This document shows positions 7,116 to 16,272 of a stretch of DNA of 64,000 nt, piece after piece. The stretch is taken from the NCBI RefSeq assembly GCF_900111745.1, contig NZ_FOIJ01000006.1, forward strand, positions 372,001 to 436,000, read 5' to 3'. This DNA comes from Stigmatella erecta. Lineage in GTDB: Bacteria; Myxococcota; Myxococcia; Myxococcales; Myxococcaceae. The notes under the pieces are model-generated. The model was not told the DNA's origin. It ran no database searches and worked only from the letters and a program-made list of their open reading frames with translations. A program made the position numbers and the translations under genes. The stretch's first letter is position 1, and the number at the start of each line of letters is the position of its first letter.

Positions 7116-9251
7116 TCACTCCACGAGGACGAAGTCCGCGCTCCCCTCGGTGCACTGGAGGCGCAGGGTTCCGGATGGCACCTCGGGCGCGTCGGCATGG
7201 GGGCGCACGTACCGCCAGGCGTAGTCCTTGAAGCCCTTGGGCAGCGTGCCCACGGCCAGACGGCGCTTGCCGGGCAGGGTGGCCATGCAGTTCGTCAGCG
7301 CTTCGTCTTCCCGGTTGTAGAGGGTGATTTTCTTGTTGAGGTGCTTGAGGCCCGAAAGCTTCGCGCCGCCCTCCAACACCCGGGCTTTGGCCTCGGCGGG
7401 CGCCGGCACGGGCCGGGCCTCGGGCAGCGCCACGAAGCGAGGCCCCCGCGCCTTGAGCGCCGCGGCATCCAGGCTCACCGTGGTGACCGGCCCCTCCACC
7501 TGCTCCACGGTGGCCTGGCCTAGCACCTTGCGCAGGCCCTTCGGCCCCGGAGGCCCCACCACCTGCAAGACCATCTCCGGCTTGAGACCCGTGGCGCTCC
7601 CCACGGGCACCCCGTAGCCGTTGCCCCGCGCCTGCACCTGCACGGCATTGCTCACCTTGATCCGGGCGGGCTCGGCGGCCTTCGGCTCGCCGGACGCGGG
7701 GCGCGGCGGCTCCGCGGGCTGCTTGTCCACGGCATGGGCCACGGGGGCTGGCTCCGCCGAGGCCCGGACGGGGGTGGCAACGAGCGGGTCCGCTCCCGGT
7801 GCCCCCGGGGGCGCGCTCCCCGGCTGAAACGGCGGGGGCCGGGCACCGGGGGGGGGCCCGCGCTCCGCATGGGGAAAGGGCGGGGGCCTGGGAGGATGCG
7901 CCTCGCCCCAGGCGGGAGGCCTCTCCCCGGGGCCACTCATGAAATACAGCGTGGCCCCCACGGAGGCGCTCACCAGCCCGAACGCGGCGAACCCCAGCGC
8001 GAGCACCATCACCCGCCGCGAGGCAGGGGACGCCACGGAGGCACTGGCCGGAGGCGCCAGGGCCCCCGCCGGAGACCGGGCGTTGTCCAGGCTGCCCTGC
8101 ATCAAGGTCGCGGCCGGATGAATGGGGACGCTGGAGTCCTCCCGCGGATGCAGCGGGCGCACCGTGGTGGCCTCCAACTCCACCGGGCCCACGCCCGGGG
8201 CGTGGGGCGGGGCCACCCCCACGGCCGGCAGCCCATGCGCCGTGGGGGATGGGGGCATGGGCTCCGGGCGCTCACGGGAGAGGCTGGAGATGAGCTTGCG
8301 CTGCGCGGAGAAGGCCTCGGGGCACACCGCCCGCACGAAGGTGCCCACGTCCTCGGTGCTTGGCGCCCCCCCTGACTCCACGAGCTGCGCGTTCAGCGCG
8401 CGCGCGAATTCATCCGCGCGGGCATAGCGGTTGTGGGGAAGCGGCTCCAGGGCGCGGCGCACCACGGCGTCGAGCACGGGGCTGACGTCCGGCCGCACCT
8501 CACACAGCGAGGGCACGGTGGGGTGGGCCATGGCGGCCATCATCTCGCCCACCGTCCCAGGCGGCACCAGGGGCCGGCCCGCGAGCAGTTCCCAGAGCAC
8601 CACGCCGCAGGAGTAGATGTCGCTGCGGTGATCCAACGGCTCGGCCCGGGCCTGCTCCGGGGACATGTACCCCAGCTTGCCCATCACCGTGGCGGGCAGG
8701 GTGTACTTGCTGCGCGCCGCGGACTTGGCGAGGCCGAAGTCGATGACTTTGACTTCGCCCTCGTAGGACACCATCACGTTGTGCGGGGACACGTCCCGGT
8801 GGACGATGCCCAGCGGCACGCCATCCAGGCCCGTCTTGCGGTGGGCATACCCGAGCCCCTCGGCGATGCGCTGAACGAGGGACAGCGCCACCGGCACGGG
8901 CAAGGGCAGCCGCTTCTCGCGCGACTGCTCGGCCAGGTGCGCCACATCCACCCCGGCCACGTACTCGAGCGCCATGTAATAGGTGCCGTCCGTCTCGCCC
9001 ATGTCATACACCTGGGCAATGGACGAGTGGACCAAGTGCACCAGCACCTTGGCCTCGTGGTGGAAGCGCTCCAGGAACTGCCCGTCCTTGAGCAGGGCGG
9101 GCAGGATGGTCTTCACGATGCATGGCTTCTCGAAGCCCGCCGCGCCGGAAATCCGGGCGAGGTACACCTCGCCCATTCCGCCCTGGCCCAGCAGGTGGAC
9201 GAGTTCGTAGCGGCCGAGACTGCGAGGCGACTCTGAGAATTCGTTGGTCAT
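7116..9251 (-). CDS. Eukaryote-like Ser/Thr protein kinase with transmembrane helix
   Basis: A 711-residue receptor-like kinase. The catalytic domain (residues ~12-280) is complete: glycine loop GQGGMGEVYLA, the Lys of IVKTI, catalytic HRDVSPHN near residue 149, DFG in VIDFGLAKS, and GKLGYMSPEQ as the activation-loop end. A Pro- and Ala-rich juxtamembrane region leads to one membrane helix at ~413-438. Outside lie a long Pro-rich stretch and a C-terminal domain of ~250 residues ending LRLQCTEGSADFVLVE, which I do not recognise. The ATG at 9251 follows AGGGGGCACG. Kinases of this type phosphorylate Thr residues read by FHA domains such as the one encoded at 3392-5023, but a direct link is only a guess. 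Confidence 0.93.
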   Translation of the reverse strand: MTNEFSESPRSLGRYELVHLLGQGGMGEVYLARISGAAGFEKPCIVKTILPALLKDGQFLERFHHEAKVLVHLVHSSIAQVYDMGETDGTYYMALEYVAGVDVAHLAEQSREKRLPLPVPVALSLVQRIAEGLGYAHRKTGLDGVPLGIVHRDVSPHNVMVSYEGEVKVIDFGLAKSAARSKYTLPATVMGKLGYMSPEQARAEPLDHRSDIYSCGVVLWELLAGRPLVPPGTVGEMMAAMAHPTVPSLCEVRPDVSPVLDAVVRRALEPLPHNRYARADEFARALNAQLVESGGAPSTEDVGTFVRAVCPEAFSAQRKLISSLSRERPEPMPPSPTAHGLPAVGVAPPHAPGVGPVELEATTVRPLHPREDSSVPIHPAATLMQGSLDNARSPAGALAPPASASVASPASRRVMVLALGFAAFGLVSASVGATLYFMSGPGERPPAWGEAHPPRPPPFPHAERGPPPGARPPPFQPGSAPPGAPGADPLVATPVRASAEPAPVAHAVDKQPAEPPRPASGEPKAAEPARIKVSNAVQVQARGNGYGVPVGSATGLKPEMVLQVVGPPGPKGLRKVLGQATVEQVEGPVTTVSLDAAALKARGPRFVALPEARPVPAPAEAKARVLEGGAKLSGLKHLNKKITLYNREDEALTNCMATLPGKRRLAVGTLPKGFKDYAWRYVRPHADAPEVPSGTLRLQCTEGSADFVLVE

Positions 9252-9320
9252 CGTGCCCCCTGAGCGCACCACAGGGCTCACCGGGAGAGCAAGCCCTCCT
9301 CCCGAGGAGGGCCGGCCGCT

Positions 9321-9710
9321 TCAGGCACGGGCGGCGGGACCCACAAGCTGAGCGCCCAGCTCCTGGGCCGCCACCGGCCACCCCTCCCCGTCCGGGTTGA
9401 AGAAGACCCCCACCGGGATGCCCTCCGCCGCCAGCTCGGGGAGCATCTCCTCCAGCAGCTCCGCCAGCGCCACCCGCCGGGGCGCATAGGCGGCCCACAT
9501 TCGCGTGGCGCACCGCTGGGCGAACGCGGGCCCCGGCCACAGCGGCAGCACATCGTTGCCCTGCGCATCCTGGGCCAGTGCCCAGCCCTTCGAGTACAGG
9601 CCCCACGCCTCGCCCGACTCGCGGACCCGCTGCACGAACCAGGCATGGCGCCGCTCGGGGGGCAAGGCCCACACGGCCTGGAGCCGCGCCTCGGACATCT
9701 CCTGCGTCAT
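9321..9710 (-). CDS. DUF2750 family protein
   Basis: A 129-residue soluble protein matching DUF2750 along its whole length. Family features are the FVQRVRESGEAWGLYSKGW block, the following acidic GNDVLPLWPGPAFA, and the helix ALAELLEEMLPELAAEGIPVGVF. The ATG at 9710 follows AGGAGGGGTG, an excellent ribosome site. The biochemical role of the family is unknown; members are often scattered near polymorphic-toxin immunity genes. It lies 69 bases upstream of the kinase gene on the same strand and could share a transcript with it. Confidence 0.85.
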   Translation of the reverse strand: MTQEMSEARLQAVWALPPERRHAWFVQRVRESGEAWGLYSKGWALAQDAQGNDVLPLWPGPAFAQRCATRMWAAYAPRRVALAELLEEMLPELAAEGIPVGVFFNPDGEGWPVAAQELGAQLVGPAARA

Positions 9711-10057
9711 CACCCCTCCTGCGGTTGGAGCACACGCCCACGCGGGTGGCCCCCTTGTACCGCAGCCCGCTTCCCCCAAGCTCCGAAGGAGCCCTGCGCC
9801 CCGCCTCCCGCGCGCTCGTCCTGGCCCCGGCCCCCAGCGCGGGCGTCATCACCTACATCAGCGCAGCGCGGTGCTGCTGTCGGTCCAGCGCACCCAGGTG
9901 AAACAGGGCGCGCGGGCAGCCTGCCGCGTCGTGTCTGCCGCGAAGGACGGAGGCCCTGCGGGAAAGGAACCGGCACAGGCCCCGGGGAGGCGCGGGCCAA
10001 GGCCTCGCTGGACATGCTGGGAAGCTGGCCGTAGACGGGGCCCCGGAAAGGAAGACC
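9711..10057. other. Divergent intergenic region
   Basis: 347 bases between divergent genes. Several frames stay open because of the high GC, but none has a ribosome site or a protein-like composition. It presumably holds the promoters of the DUF2750 gene and the lipoprotein gene; no repeat or palindrome stands out. Confidence 0.5.
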
Positions 10058-10474
10058 ATGCTCCGAACCTCCGCTGCTGCCCTCTTCCTCGCGCTGCTGG
10101 GATGCGCGTCCCACCCGGGCGCGCACCGTCTGGAGCGCGAGGGCACCGCCACCCTCACCGGCATCGTGGCGCTGTCCACGCCCGGCCTGGAGGTGGGCAA
10201 GGCCCCCTGCGCCGGACTGAAGGTCCAGGTGGCCCATGCGAGCGAGCCGGACAACGCCCTGGGCAACCTCCTGGTGAAGCCCAGCCGCGGCCGCTGCCTG
10301 TACGTCGTCTCGAGCCTGCCCAGCCAGGCGGACCTGGTGCTGACCGTGACGGCGAGCCCAGACTGGCGGTGCGACGCAGGCGCCGCGCCCGTCCTCACGC
10401 CAGACCGTGTGGCGCTTCGCCTGAGGGACTACGAGACCGCGACCCGGGACTTCCGGCTCACCTGCGGCCGCTAG
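10058..10474 (+). CDS. Small lipoprotein, function unknown
   Basis: A 138-residue protein with a clean lipoprotein signal: MLRTSAAALFLALLGC, lipobox LLGC with Cys16. The ATG follows GGAAAGGAAGACC. The mature chain is about 120 residues with alternating hydrophobic residues (TATLTGIVAL, LVLTVTASPDW) that suggest a beta-sandwich. Cys residues at the start, middle and end (APCAG, RGRCLYVV, WRCDAG, LTCGR) could form disulphides in the periplasm. I recognise no family. It lies upstream of the di-heme peroxidase gene with a 168-base gap, so co-transcription is uncertain. Confidence 0.72.
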   Translation: MLRTSAAALFLALLGCASHPGAHRLEREGTATLTGIVALSTPGLEVGKAPCAGLKVQVAHASEPDNALGNLLVKPSRGRCLYVVSSLPSQADLVLTVTASPDWRCDAGAAPVLTPDRVALRLRDYETATRDFRLTCGR

Positions 10475-10642
10475 GAAACCTCGGCCTCGTTTCTCTTCTT
10501 CTCAGCAGGCAAGCAGGCAGCACCGCGGGAGTGTGTCACATCCACCCTGGATTGATTTATTCCCCGTGAGCACGGCAAGGTTAACACGCGAACTGGGCAG
10601 AGCCTGGCTCGCACGCCGTCCTGCCATGCCGAAGGAGCACCT

Positions 10643-11818
10643 GTGAAGAAGGCGAATCGTCCGAGCCCCCACCTGCTGGCGTTGGCCCTGGTGAGTCTGC
10701 TGACGGGCGCATGTGGATCCGAAGAGATTTTTCCCTCCTTCGATGAGCTGGCGCTGTTGCAGGAGCTGCACACGCTGACCAAGCGCCCACCCGTGGACTC
10801 GACGAACCGGTTCGCGGATGACAGCCGGGCGGCGGAGCTGGGCCTGGCGCTGTTCAACGACAAGAAGCTGTCGGGGTGCGGCACGGTGGCGTGCGCGAGC
10901 TGCCACGGCGGCGACGGCAAGACGGTCGACACGGCCTTCGCGGAAGGCTGCGATGGGCACCTGACGGCCCGCAACCCGCCCACCACGCTCAACGCGGACT
11001 ACAACCGCTGGTTCATGTGGGACGGGCGCGCGGACCGGCTGTGGAACCAGGCCATCCTGCCGCTGACGAACCCCTACGAGATGAACTCGAACGCGGACAT
11101 CGTCCGGGCGCGCCTCACCGAGGCGTACGCCACCTCCTACCAGGACATCTTCGGCAAGACGCCGGAGGAGACGGTGGATGGCAACGAGGTGCTCGCGAAC
11201 GTGGGCAAGCTGATGCAGGCGTACGAGCGGAAGATCAACCGCACGAACGCGCCGTTCGACGAGGACGTGCGGCGCTTCATCGCCGCCGTGGATGTCAGCC
11301 AGGCCCAGGTCGAGGCGGATCCGGCGTTCCTCGGGCTGAAGACCTACTTCCGCAAGGGCCAGTGCATCGTCTGCCACAAGGGCGCGACGATGAGCGACAA
11401 CCTGTTCCACAACATTGGCGTGAAGGACACGACGCCGAGCGCCGCCGGGCAGTACGTCGCCATGCAGCCCATGCTGGACTGGCCGTTCAACGCCGCGGGG
11501 CGCTACAGCGACAACAGGACGGGACTGGATGCGACGCGGCTCTCCGCGGTGCACCTGGACCTGCAGAACAAGCGCGCGGAGATGGAGGGCGCTTACAAGA
11601 CGCCCACCCTGCGCAACATCGCGCTCACCGGGCCGTACATGCACACGGGGGAGCTGGTCTCGCTGGGGGATGTCGTCGACTTCTACGACAAGGGCGGCGA
11701 GCCCGCGGGCGCCTTCACGGGGGTGAAGACCTCCACCATCGTGGAGCTCAAGCTCACCACCGCGGAGCGGCAGTCCCTCATTCACCTGCTCGAGTCGATG
11801 ACGGGAACGCAGCAGTAG
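10643..11818 (+). CDS. Di-heme cytochrome c peroxidase (CcpA/MauG family), lipoprotein
   Basis: A 391-residue exported di-heme protein. Start is GTG 10643 after GAAGGAGCACC. The signal peptide ends in LLTGAC, so it is probably lipid-anchored. Two c-type heme sites are present, CASCH near residue 86 and CIVCH near residue 241, spaced as in bacterial cytochrome c peroxidases. Family blocks include WFMWDGRADRLWNQA, FFR-like FLGLKTYFRKGQCIVC, and TPTLRNIALTGPYMHTGELVSL near the C-terminus. The family reduces H2O2 with electrons from small cytochromes or oxidises protein substrates. The stop codon directly abuts the tRNA/tmRNA-like repeat at 11819, so the gene is the last intact core gene before the accessory region. 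Confidence 0.9.
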   Translation: MKKANRPSPHLLALALVSLLTGACGSEEIFPSFDELALLQELHTLTKRPPVDSTNRFADDSRAAELGLALFNDKKLSGCGTVACASCHGGDGKTVDTAFAEGCDGHLTARNPPTTLNADYNRWFMWDGRADRLWNQAILPLTNPYEMNSNADIVRARLTEAYATSYQDIFGKTPEETVDGNEVLANVGKLMQAYERKINRTNAPFDEDVRRFIAAVDVSQAQVEADPAFLGLKTYFRKGQCIVCHKGATMSDNLFHNIGVKDTTPSAAGQYVAMQPMLDWPFNAAGRYSDNRTGLDATRLSAVHLDLQNKRAEMEGAYKTPTLRNIALTGPYMHTGELVSLGDVVDFYDKGGEPAGAFTGVKTSTIVELKLTTAERQSLIHLLESMTGTQQ

Positions 11819-11965
11819 CGGCAGCGGGTTCGATTCCCGCCGCCTCCAAGGAGAACAACCCGCCACTCTCAAGCGCCCTCGCTCTGAGAAATGGAGCAGG
11901 GCCTGCATTTCGGGACCCAATGGTTCTTGGCGGACCAAATTTGGACCAAATCCGGAGAACACATA
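11819..11965 (+). repeat. tRNA/tmRNA-3'-end-like repeat, copy 1 (putative att site)
   Basis: The copy starts with a perfect T-arm, GCGGG TTCGATT CCCGC, followed by CGCCTCCA, exactly like the 3' end of a tmRNA or alanine-type tRNA; T at the third base from the end of the stem would allow a G3.U70 pair. About 110 bases of shared flank follow, ending in GGACCAAATTTGGACCAAAT. No 5' half of an RNA gene is present, so this is a fragment. Related copies are at 16681 and 18608. Phage and island integrases use such 3' ends as attachment sites, so I read it as an att scar. It is followed by two copies of the 8-mer ACACATAG. Confidence 0.6.
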
Positions 11966-12061
11966 GACACATAGAAAAAGAAGGAGGGACAGGGGCACTG
12001 TTAGGTGCGAGCACTAGCGCGCGGTGCCCCCTGGGTGCGAAGTGCCCCCCGTCAGAGGGGC

Positions 12062-12271
12062 ATGGCGCACTGGAGCGGGGCCGTCTCACCCGGGAACGCG
12101 CCCGCGGGCCTGGAGTTCCTCGCCACGAGTCTGGCGAAGTTCCCTGACGTGCGGCTCTCCAGAGTCCAAGTGCAGCGCCAGGAGGGCTACTCAGACGGAT
12201 CGGGCTGGGACACCCCGCCCAGCATCCAGGTCAACGCCCTGCTGGAGTTCCCGGACAACGGCATCCTCTAA
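12062..12271 (+). CDS. Short hypothetical protein or gene remnant
   Basis: A 69-codon frame opening at ATG 12062 after GAGGGGC and ending in TAA. Third positions are almost all G or C and the composition is protein-like (AGLEFLATSLAKFPDVRL, then PPSIQVNALLEFPDNGIL), so it looks coding. I recognise no family. Because it lies just behind an att-like repeat in a recombined zone, it may be the C-terminal remnant of a larger gene rather than a complete small one. Confidence 0.4.
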   Translation: MAHWSGAVSPGNAPAGLEFLATSLAKFPDVRLSRVQVQRQEGYSDGSGWDTPPSIQVNALLEFPDNGIL

Positions 12272-12349
12272 GCCCTCGGACATAGATGTTGTCCAGGGGC
12301 GAAGCCGTAGGTATTGGCGGCGCAGTGCACGATGCTCGCGCACCGCCTT

Positions 12350-12380
12350 GTCCCCCCGAAGAGGCCCCCTCCGGGGGGAC
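12350..12380. terminator. Strong GC-rich hairpin
   Basis: A 9-bp stem (GTCCCCCCG at 12350-12358 and CGGGGGGAC at 12372-12380) encloses a second small stem, GAGG/CCTC. It lies 143 bases beyond the stop of the large minus-strand Cys-rich gene and 79 bases beyond the small plus-strand gene. ATTATT follows on the plus strand. It could terminate transcription from either side. Confidence 0.45.
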
Positions 12381-12522
12381 ATTATTGATGTCCGGGTGCT
12401 TAGGTGTACCTGGGGCACTGGCCCGAGCAGGAGCAGCCACGGATCGAGGAGTGGGCGCGCCAGCAGCTGGGACAGCGGGCAGCCCCAGCGTAGCGGATGG
12501 GTCACGTCCCCTCGTCAGCCTC

Positions 12523-15500
12523 TCACGTACAAAACCATCTGCCCGTGCGGTCCCTGAGCACACAGTTGCAGTAGCCGGGGGAGTTCTCCGTGCAGCATCT
12601 CCGCGTCGCGCCCACTGGCGAACAGCTGGTGCCATTGAGTGCATCGCAGGAGGGATACGGATTGTCGCCCTGACAGGCGTTGACGGTGACGCACACCCCG
12701 TTGCTGCATTGCTGTCCGCTGCCACAGGTCTGGACGTAGGTGTCGGAAGAGCCACCACAGCCGCTGCCGCTGCACAGGCCGGTGGTGCTCTGCCGGACGT
12801 CGTTGCCGCTGCAATAGTAGCTGGTCGTGGGCAAGCACGTCTGAACGGTGGTGGTGCTGCTGCCACCGCAGCCGCTGCCGCTGCACAGGCCTGTGGTGCG
12901 CTGCTGGACCTGGTTGCCATTGCAGGAGTAACTGGTCGTGGGCGAGCACGTCTGAACGGTGGTGGTGCTGCTGCCACCGCAGCCGCTGCCGCTGCAGAAG
13001 CCAGTGGTGGTCTGCCGGACCTCGTTGCCGCTGCAGGAGTAGCTGGTTGTAGGCGAGCACGTCTTGATGGCGACCTGGGTGGAGGGCATGCAGGAGCCCC
13101 CGCTGCAGCCGTTATTGACCGTTTGGTAGACAGTGTTGCCGCTGCAGTACGGGCTGCTGACACTGGTCGCGCACGTCTGGACGTAGTCGTCGGAGTAGTC
13201 ACAGGAGCCATTGCTGCAACCGTAGCCGGTGGCCTTCCAGCGCTCGTTGCCGCTGCAGTAGTAGCTGCTGCTGGTGGAGCACGTCTCAACATGGGAGTCG
13301 GTGGAGCCGCAGGAGCCGCCGCTGCAGCTGCCGGTGCCGGTGGTCTTCCGAACATTGTTGCCGCTGCAGTAGTAGCTGCTCGCGGTGGAGCAGCTCAGCT
13401 CGGTTCCGGTGCATGCGCCGACGCCATTGCAGGTGTCGCCCTTGGTGCAGGCGTTGTTGTCGTTGCAAGGGGTGCCGGCGCTCTTGGGCACATAGGAGCA
13501 GGCGCCGTTGGAGCAGGTGCCAGCCGCCTGATAGCACTGCGTGTTGGGCGGGCTGTCACAGCTCAGGGCCATGCCGCCGCACGAGCCTGCACCGTTGCAC
13601 ACGTCCCCGGTCGTACAGGCGTTGCCATCCTGGCAGCTCGTGCCCACGGGCGACGGGGGATGGGTGCAGAGGCCGGAGCCATTGCACATGTCCCGAGTGC
13701 AAGCATTGCCATCCGAGGTGCAGTCCTCATTGGGGGAGCGGAAGCCGTCCGCGGGACAGCTCGCGCCGGTGCCCGTGCAGTACTCCGCCACATCACACTC
13801 TCCGCTTGAAGCACGGCACTGGGTGGTGCGGGGGGCATACCCATCCTCCGGGCAGGTGTCGCTGGTGCCCGTGCAGTACTCCGTTGCGTCGCAGGTGTCC
13901 GTTGAGCCGCGGCACAAGGTGGTGGACGGCTGCTTGGCATCCGCGGGGCACTCCGCCGTGCTGCCCGTACAGAACTCCGCCACGTCGCACTCGCCTCCCG
14001 AGACTCGGCACTGCGTCGTGGTCGGCTTGAAGCTCCAACTGCTCGTGGACTGGTTCGGGTCACACTCCTGGCACGCTGCGCTCGGGTTGGTCGCCCCCGC
14101 CTCGTAGTACGCCCCCGCGATCCAGCACCCGCTGCGATCCTGGCACTGGCCCGTCGCATCGCACGCCTGCCCCATGCCACAAGAAGCCCCCGCGGGCGCC
14201 TGCGGGTGGGTACAGCTGCCATTCCCATCACACATGTCCACGGTGCAGGCATTGCCATCCGAGGTGCAGTCCTCACCGGAGGAGCGGAACCCGTCGCCCG
14301 GGCAGCTCTCGCCGGTGCCTGTGCAGAACTCCGCCACGTCGCACTCGCCTACCGAGACGCGGCACTGCACGGTGGTGGGGGCATACCCGTCCCCCGGGCA
14401 GGTGTCGCTGGTGCCAGTGCAGGACTCGGCCACATCGCACGCGTCCGCAGCGCTGCGGCACACGGTGATGGACGGCTGCTTGGTATCCACGGGGCACTCC
14501 GCCGCGCTGCCCGTGCAGAACTCCGCCACGTCACACACTCCTCCCGAAGCGCGGCACTGCACGGTGGTGGGGGCATACCCGTCCTCCGGGCAGGTGTCGC
14601 TGGTGCCAGTGCAGGACTCGGCCACATCGCACGTGTCCGCAGCGCTGCGGCACACGGTGGTGGACGGCTGCTTGGTATCCACGGGGCACTCCGCCGCGCT
14701 GCCCGTGCAGAACTCCGCCACGTCACACACTCCTCCCGAAGCGCGGCACTGCACGGTGGTGGGAGCGGGGCTACACGTGCCTGCGCTTCCCGCCAGGTTG
14801 CAGGCGTCGCATTCCCCCGCGCACGCGGTGTTGCAACACACCCCGTCCACGCACTGCTCGCTGGCGCACTGGCTGGACCTGCTACAGGAGGCCCCGTTCT
14901 CCAGCCGCGCCGCACAGGTGGTGCCCTCGCAGTAGGTACCGTCGCCGCAGTCGGCATCGGCTCGGCAACAGTTATCGGAGACACACTCCCCATAGCCGCA
15001 CGTGGCCGGGTCGCAGCTCTGCGTCCCTGGAGTACCGCACCAAGCCGTGCAGCTGCGGCTGCTCGTGCCGGTACACTCAAAACCCTCATCCACCTGCCCG
15101 TTACAGTCGTCGTCCGCCCCGTTGCACACTTCCTCGGTGGTGCCCGCCTGCTCCTCCAGCGGGCTGAGGGAGAACGAGGCGCCGCCGCGCAGCGAGCGGG
15201 CGTAGAGGCCGCCGGTCCAGATTCCCTCGTTGAGGGTGACGTGGGCATGAGGGGCCAGCGCCGTGCCCTGCATGCCAAAGCCGCGAGCGTCGAGGCTGGT
15301 GGCCTCCACGAAGTTGTAGAGTACGCGCCGCGGGTTGAGGCCTTCACCGAAGCCGCCCTTGAAGCTGGGGCCCGTCCCCCGGATGTTGACCAGCACGAAC
15401 GAGCCCTCCGGCACGGAGATGTTCCGCGAATTGGCGCTGTTGAAGGCGCTGGCGCTCACCTCGAAGACGTTCAGGCACGGGTCCGTGCCGGTCAGGTATA

Positions 15501-16038
15501 GGTTGCCCCACTGGGGCAGCGTGGTGCCATTGACAGGCTGGGCGGCCAACCGCGAGGACAGGCTACGCAGCTCGGTGTAGCGGGCAGCGAAATCGATGGG
15601 AGTTCCCTGAGCGGCCGTGCCCCGATGGAAGTTCACACTCCAGCTGGGCGTATAGCTGCCCCCATACCAGGTGGCGCCGTACACGCTGCCGCTGGAGAGG
15701 GTTAGGTTGCCGCCTGCAACCAGCGTGTTGGCGACATTGTCATCCGGTAGCTCGCTGCCCACCGAGAGGCCCGACATGCTGATGTGGCCACCCGCCGCCA
15801 GCTTGCCGCTGATGTGGTGGCCCCCGCTGTAGTCCTCGAACAGGAACAGGTTGTAGTCGTTCAGGTGGATGTCGAGGCAGGTGGAGCAGCGATTCCCCGA
15901 GCTCTGAAGGGCGGCGGTGCTCGTGCTCGCCGACGGCTGGGCTGGGGTTGGCGCTGGCTCGGGTTCACTCGATCTGCAGTGTACCGTGCCCAGAATCACT
16001 GCCGCTGCCCACAGACGGACCCACCCTGTACGGTACAT
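12523..16038 (-). CDS. Giant Cys-rich surface protein: choice-of-anchor A plus disintegrin-like repeats
   Basis: A 1171-residue exported protein. After a signal segment (hydrophobic to residue ~17, Cys22 with an imperfect lipobox) and a Pro/Ser linker comes a choice-of-anchor-A domain (~50-300; CLDIHLNDYNLFLFEDYSGG is its typical opening). A MopE-like metal-binding motif (CNGADDDCNGQVDEGF) follows near residue 306. The rest is Cys-rich: disintegrin-like units such as CDVAEFCTGSAAECP and CDVAESCTGTSDTCP alternate to about residue 800, then 37-residue repeats of the YSCSGNEV type, and a short Cys cap. It is probably disulphide-rich and on the cell surface or secreted, with adhesion as the most likely role (inference). 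The ATG follows GGAGCGCTTGCA. Neighbouring repeat units are nearly identical in DNA. Confidence 0.85.
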   Translation of the reverse strand: MYRTGWVRLWAAAVILGTVHCRSSEPEPAPTPAQPSASTSTAALQSSGNRCSTCLDIHLNDYNLFLFEDYSGGHHISGKLAAGGHISMSGLSVGSELPDDNVANTLVAGGNLTLSSGSVYGATWYGGSYTPSWSVNFHRGTAAQGTPIDFAARYTELRSLSSRLAAQPVNGTTLPQWGNLYLTGTDPCLNVFEVSASAFNSANSRNISVPEGSFVLVNIRGTGPSFKGGFGEGLNPRRVLYNFVEATSLDARGFGMQGTALAPHAHVTLNEGIWTGGLYARSLRGGASFSLSPLEEQAGTTEEVCNGADDDCNGQVDEGFECTGTSSRSCTAWCGTPGTQSCDPATCGYGECVSDNCCRADADCGDGTYCEGTTCAARLENGASCSRSSQCASEQCVDGVCCNTACAGECDACNLAGSAGTCSPAPTTVQCRASGGVCDVAEFCTGSAAECPVDTKQPSTTVCRSAADTCDVAESCTGTSDTCPEDGYAPTTVQCRASGGVCDVAEFCTGSAAECPVDTKQPSITVCRSAADACDVAESCTGTSDTCPGDGYAPTTVQCRVSVGECDVAEFCTGTGESCPGDGFRSSGEDCTSDGNACTVDMCDGNGSCTHPQAPAGASCGMGQACDATGQCQDRSGCWIAGAYYEAGATNPSAACQECDPNQSTSSWSFKPTTTQCRVSGGECDVAEFCTGSTAECPADAKQPSTTLCRGSTDTCDATEYCTGTSDTCPEDGYAPRTTQCRASSGECDVAEYCTGTGASCPADGFRSPNEDCTSDGNACTRDMCNGSGLCTHPPSPVGTSCQDGNACTTGDVCNGAGSCGGMALSCDSPPNTQCYQAAGTCSNGACSYVPKSAGTPCNDNNACTKGDTCNGVGACTGTELSCSTASSYYCSGNNVRKTTGTGSCSGGSCGSTDSHVETCSTSSSYYCSGNERWKATGYGCSNGSCDYSDDYVQTCATSVSSPYCSGNTVYQTVNNGCSGGSCMPSTQVAIKTCSPTTSYSCSGNEVRQTTTGFCSGSGCGGSSTTTVQTCSPTTSYSCNGNQVQQRTTGLCSGSGCGGSSTTTVQTCLPTTSYYCSGNDVRQSTTGLCSGSGCGGSSDTYVQTCGSGQQCSNGVCVTVNACQGDNPYPSCDALNGTSCSPVGATRRCCTENSPGYCNCVLRDRTGRWFCT
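12715..13070 (-). repeat. Tandem 111-bp coding repeats
   Basis: The motif CTGGTCGTGG recurs at 12821 and 12932, and a variant at 13043, a spacing of exactly 111 bases (37 codons). Between repeats the DNA is close to identical, so copy number could change by slippage or recombination without breaking the frame. Outer boundaries are approximate. Confidence 0.75.
14399..14782 (-). repeat. Two near-identical 192-bp coding repeats
   Basis: CAGGTGTCGCTGG at 14399 and again at 14591 open two 192-base units (64 codons, a pair of disintegrin-like modules) that differ at only a few positions. A more diverged unit lies just left. The high DNA identity compared with other units points to recent duplication or gene conversion. 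Confidence 0.8.
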
Positions 16039-16272
16039 TGCAAGCGCTCCATGCCCCCAGCGAGGTCGTCCACGGGAGCGATCATTTGTCGGGGGCCATG
16101 AGTTGAGCAGGAGGCGTAACGTGGGCCCTTCGCTGGAGTGAGCCGTCAGGGGCGGAAATGATGCGGAAAAATCCGCGGGCCGGGCTGTTTTCGCGACGTT
16201 GTGAGCGTGGCGCCGCCGCGGGAAGCGGGAGTGTCAAAGGGGGCTGGCAGGCCCAGTGTGTCCCCCCTGATG

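Noticed and set aside
11821..11850. A complete tRNA or tmRNA gene at the T-arm-like repeat
   Set aside because: Only the T-arm and 3' acceptor strand are present; upstream bases are the end of the peroxidase gene and cannot form the rest of an RNA gene. The other two copies are even less complete.
12715..14782. A CRISPR-like array of regular repeats
   Set aside because: The periodicities (111 and 192 bases) are exact multiples of three within one long reading frame, repeats are directly adjacent without unique spacers, and the product is a coherent Cys-rich protein.
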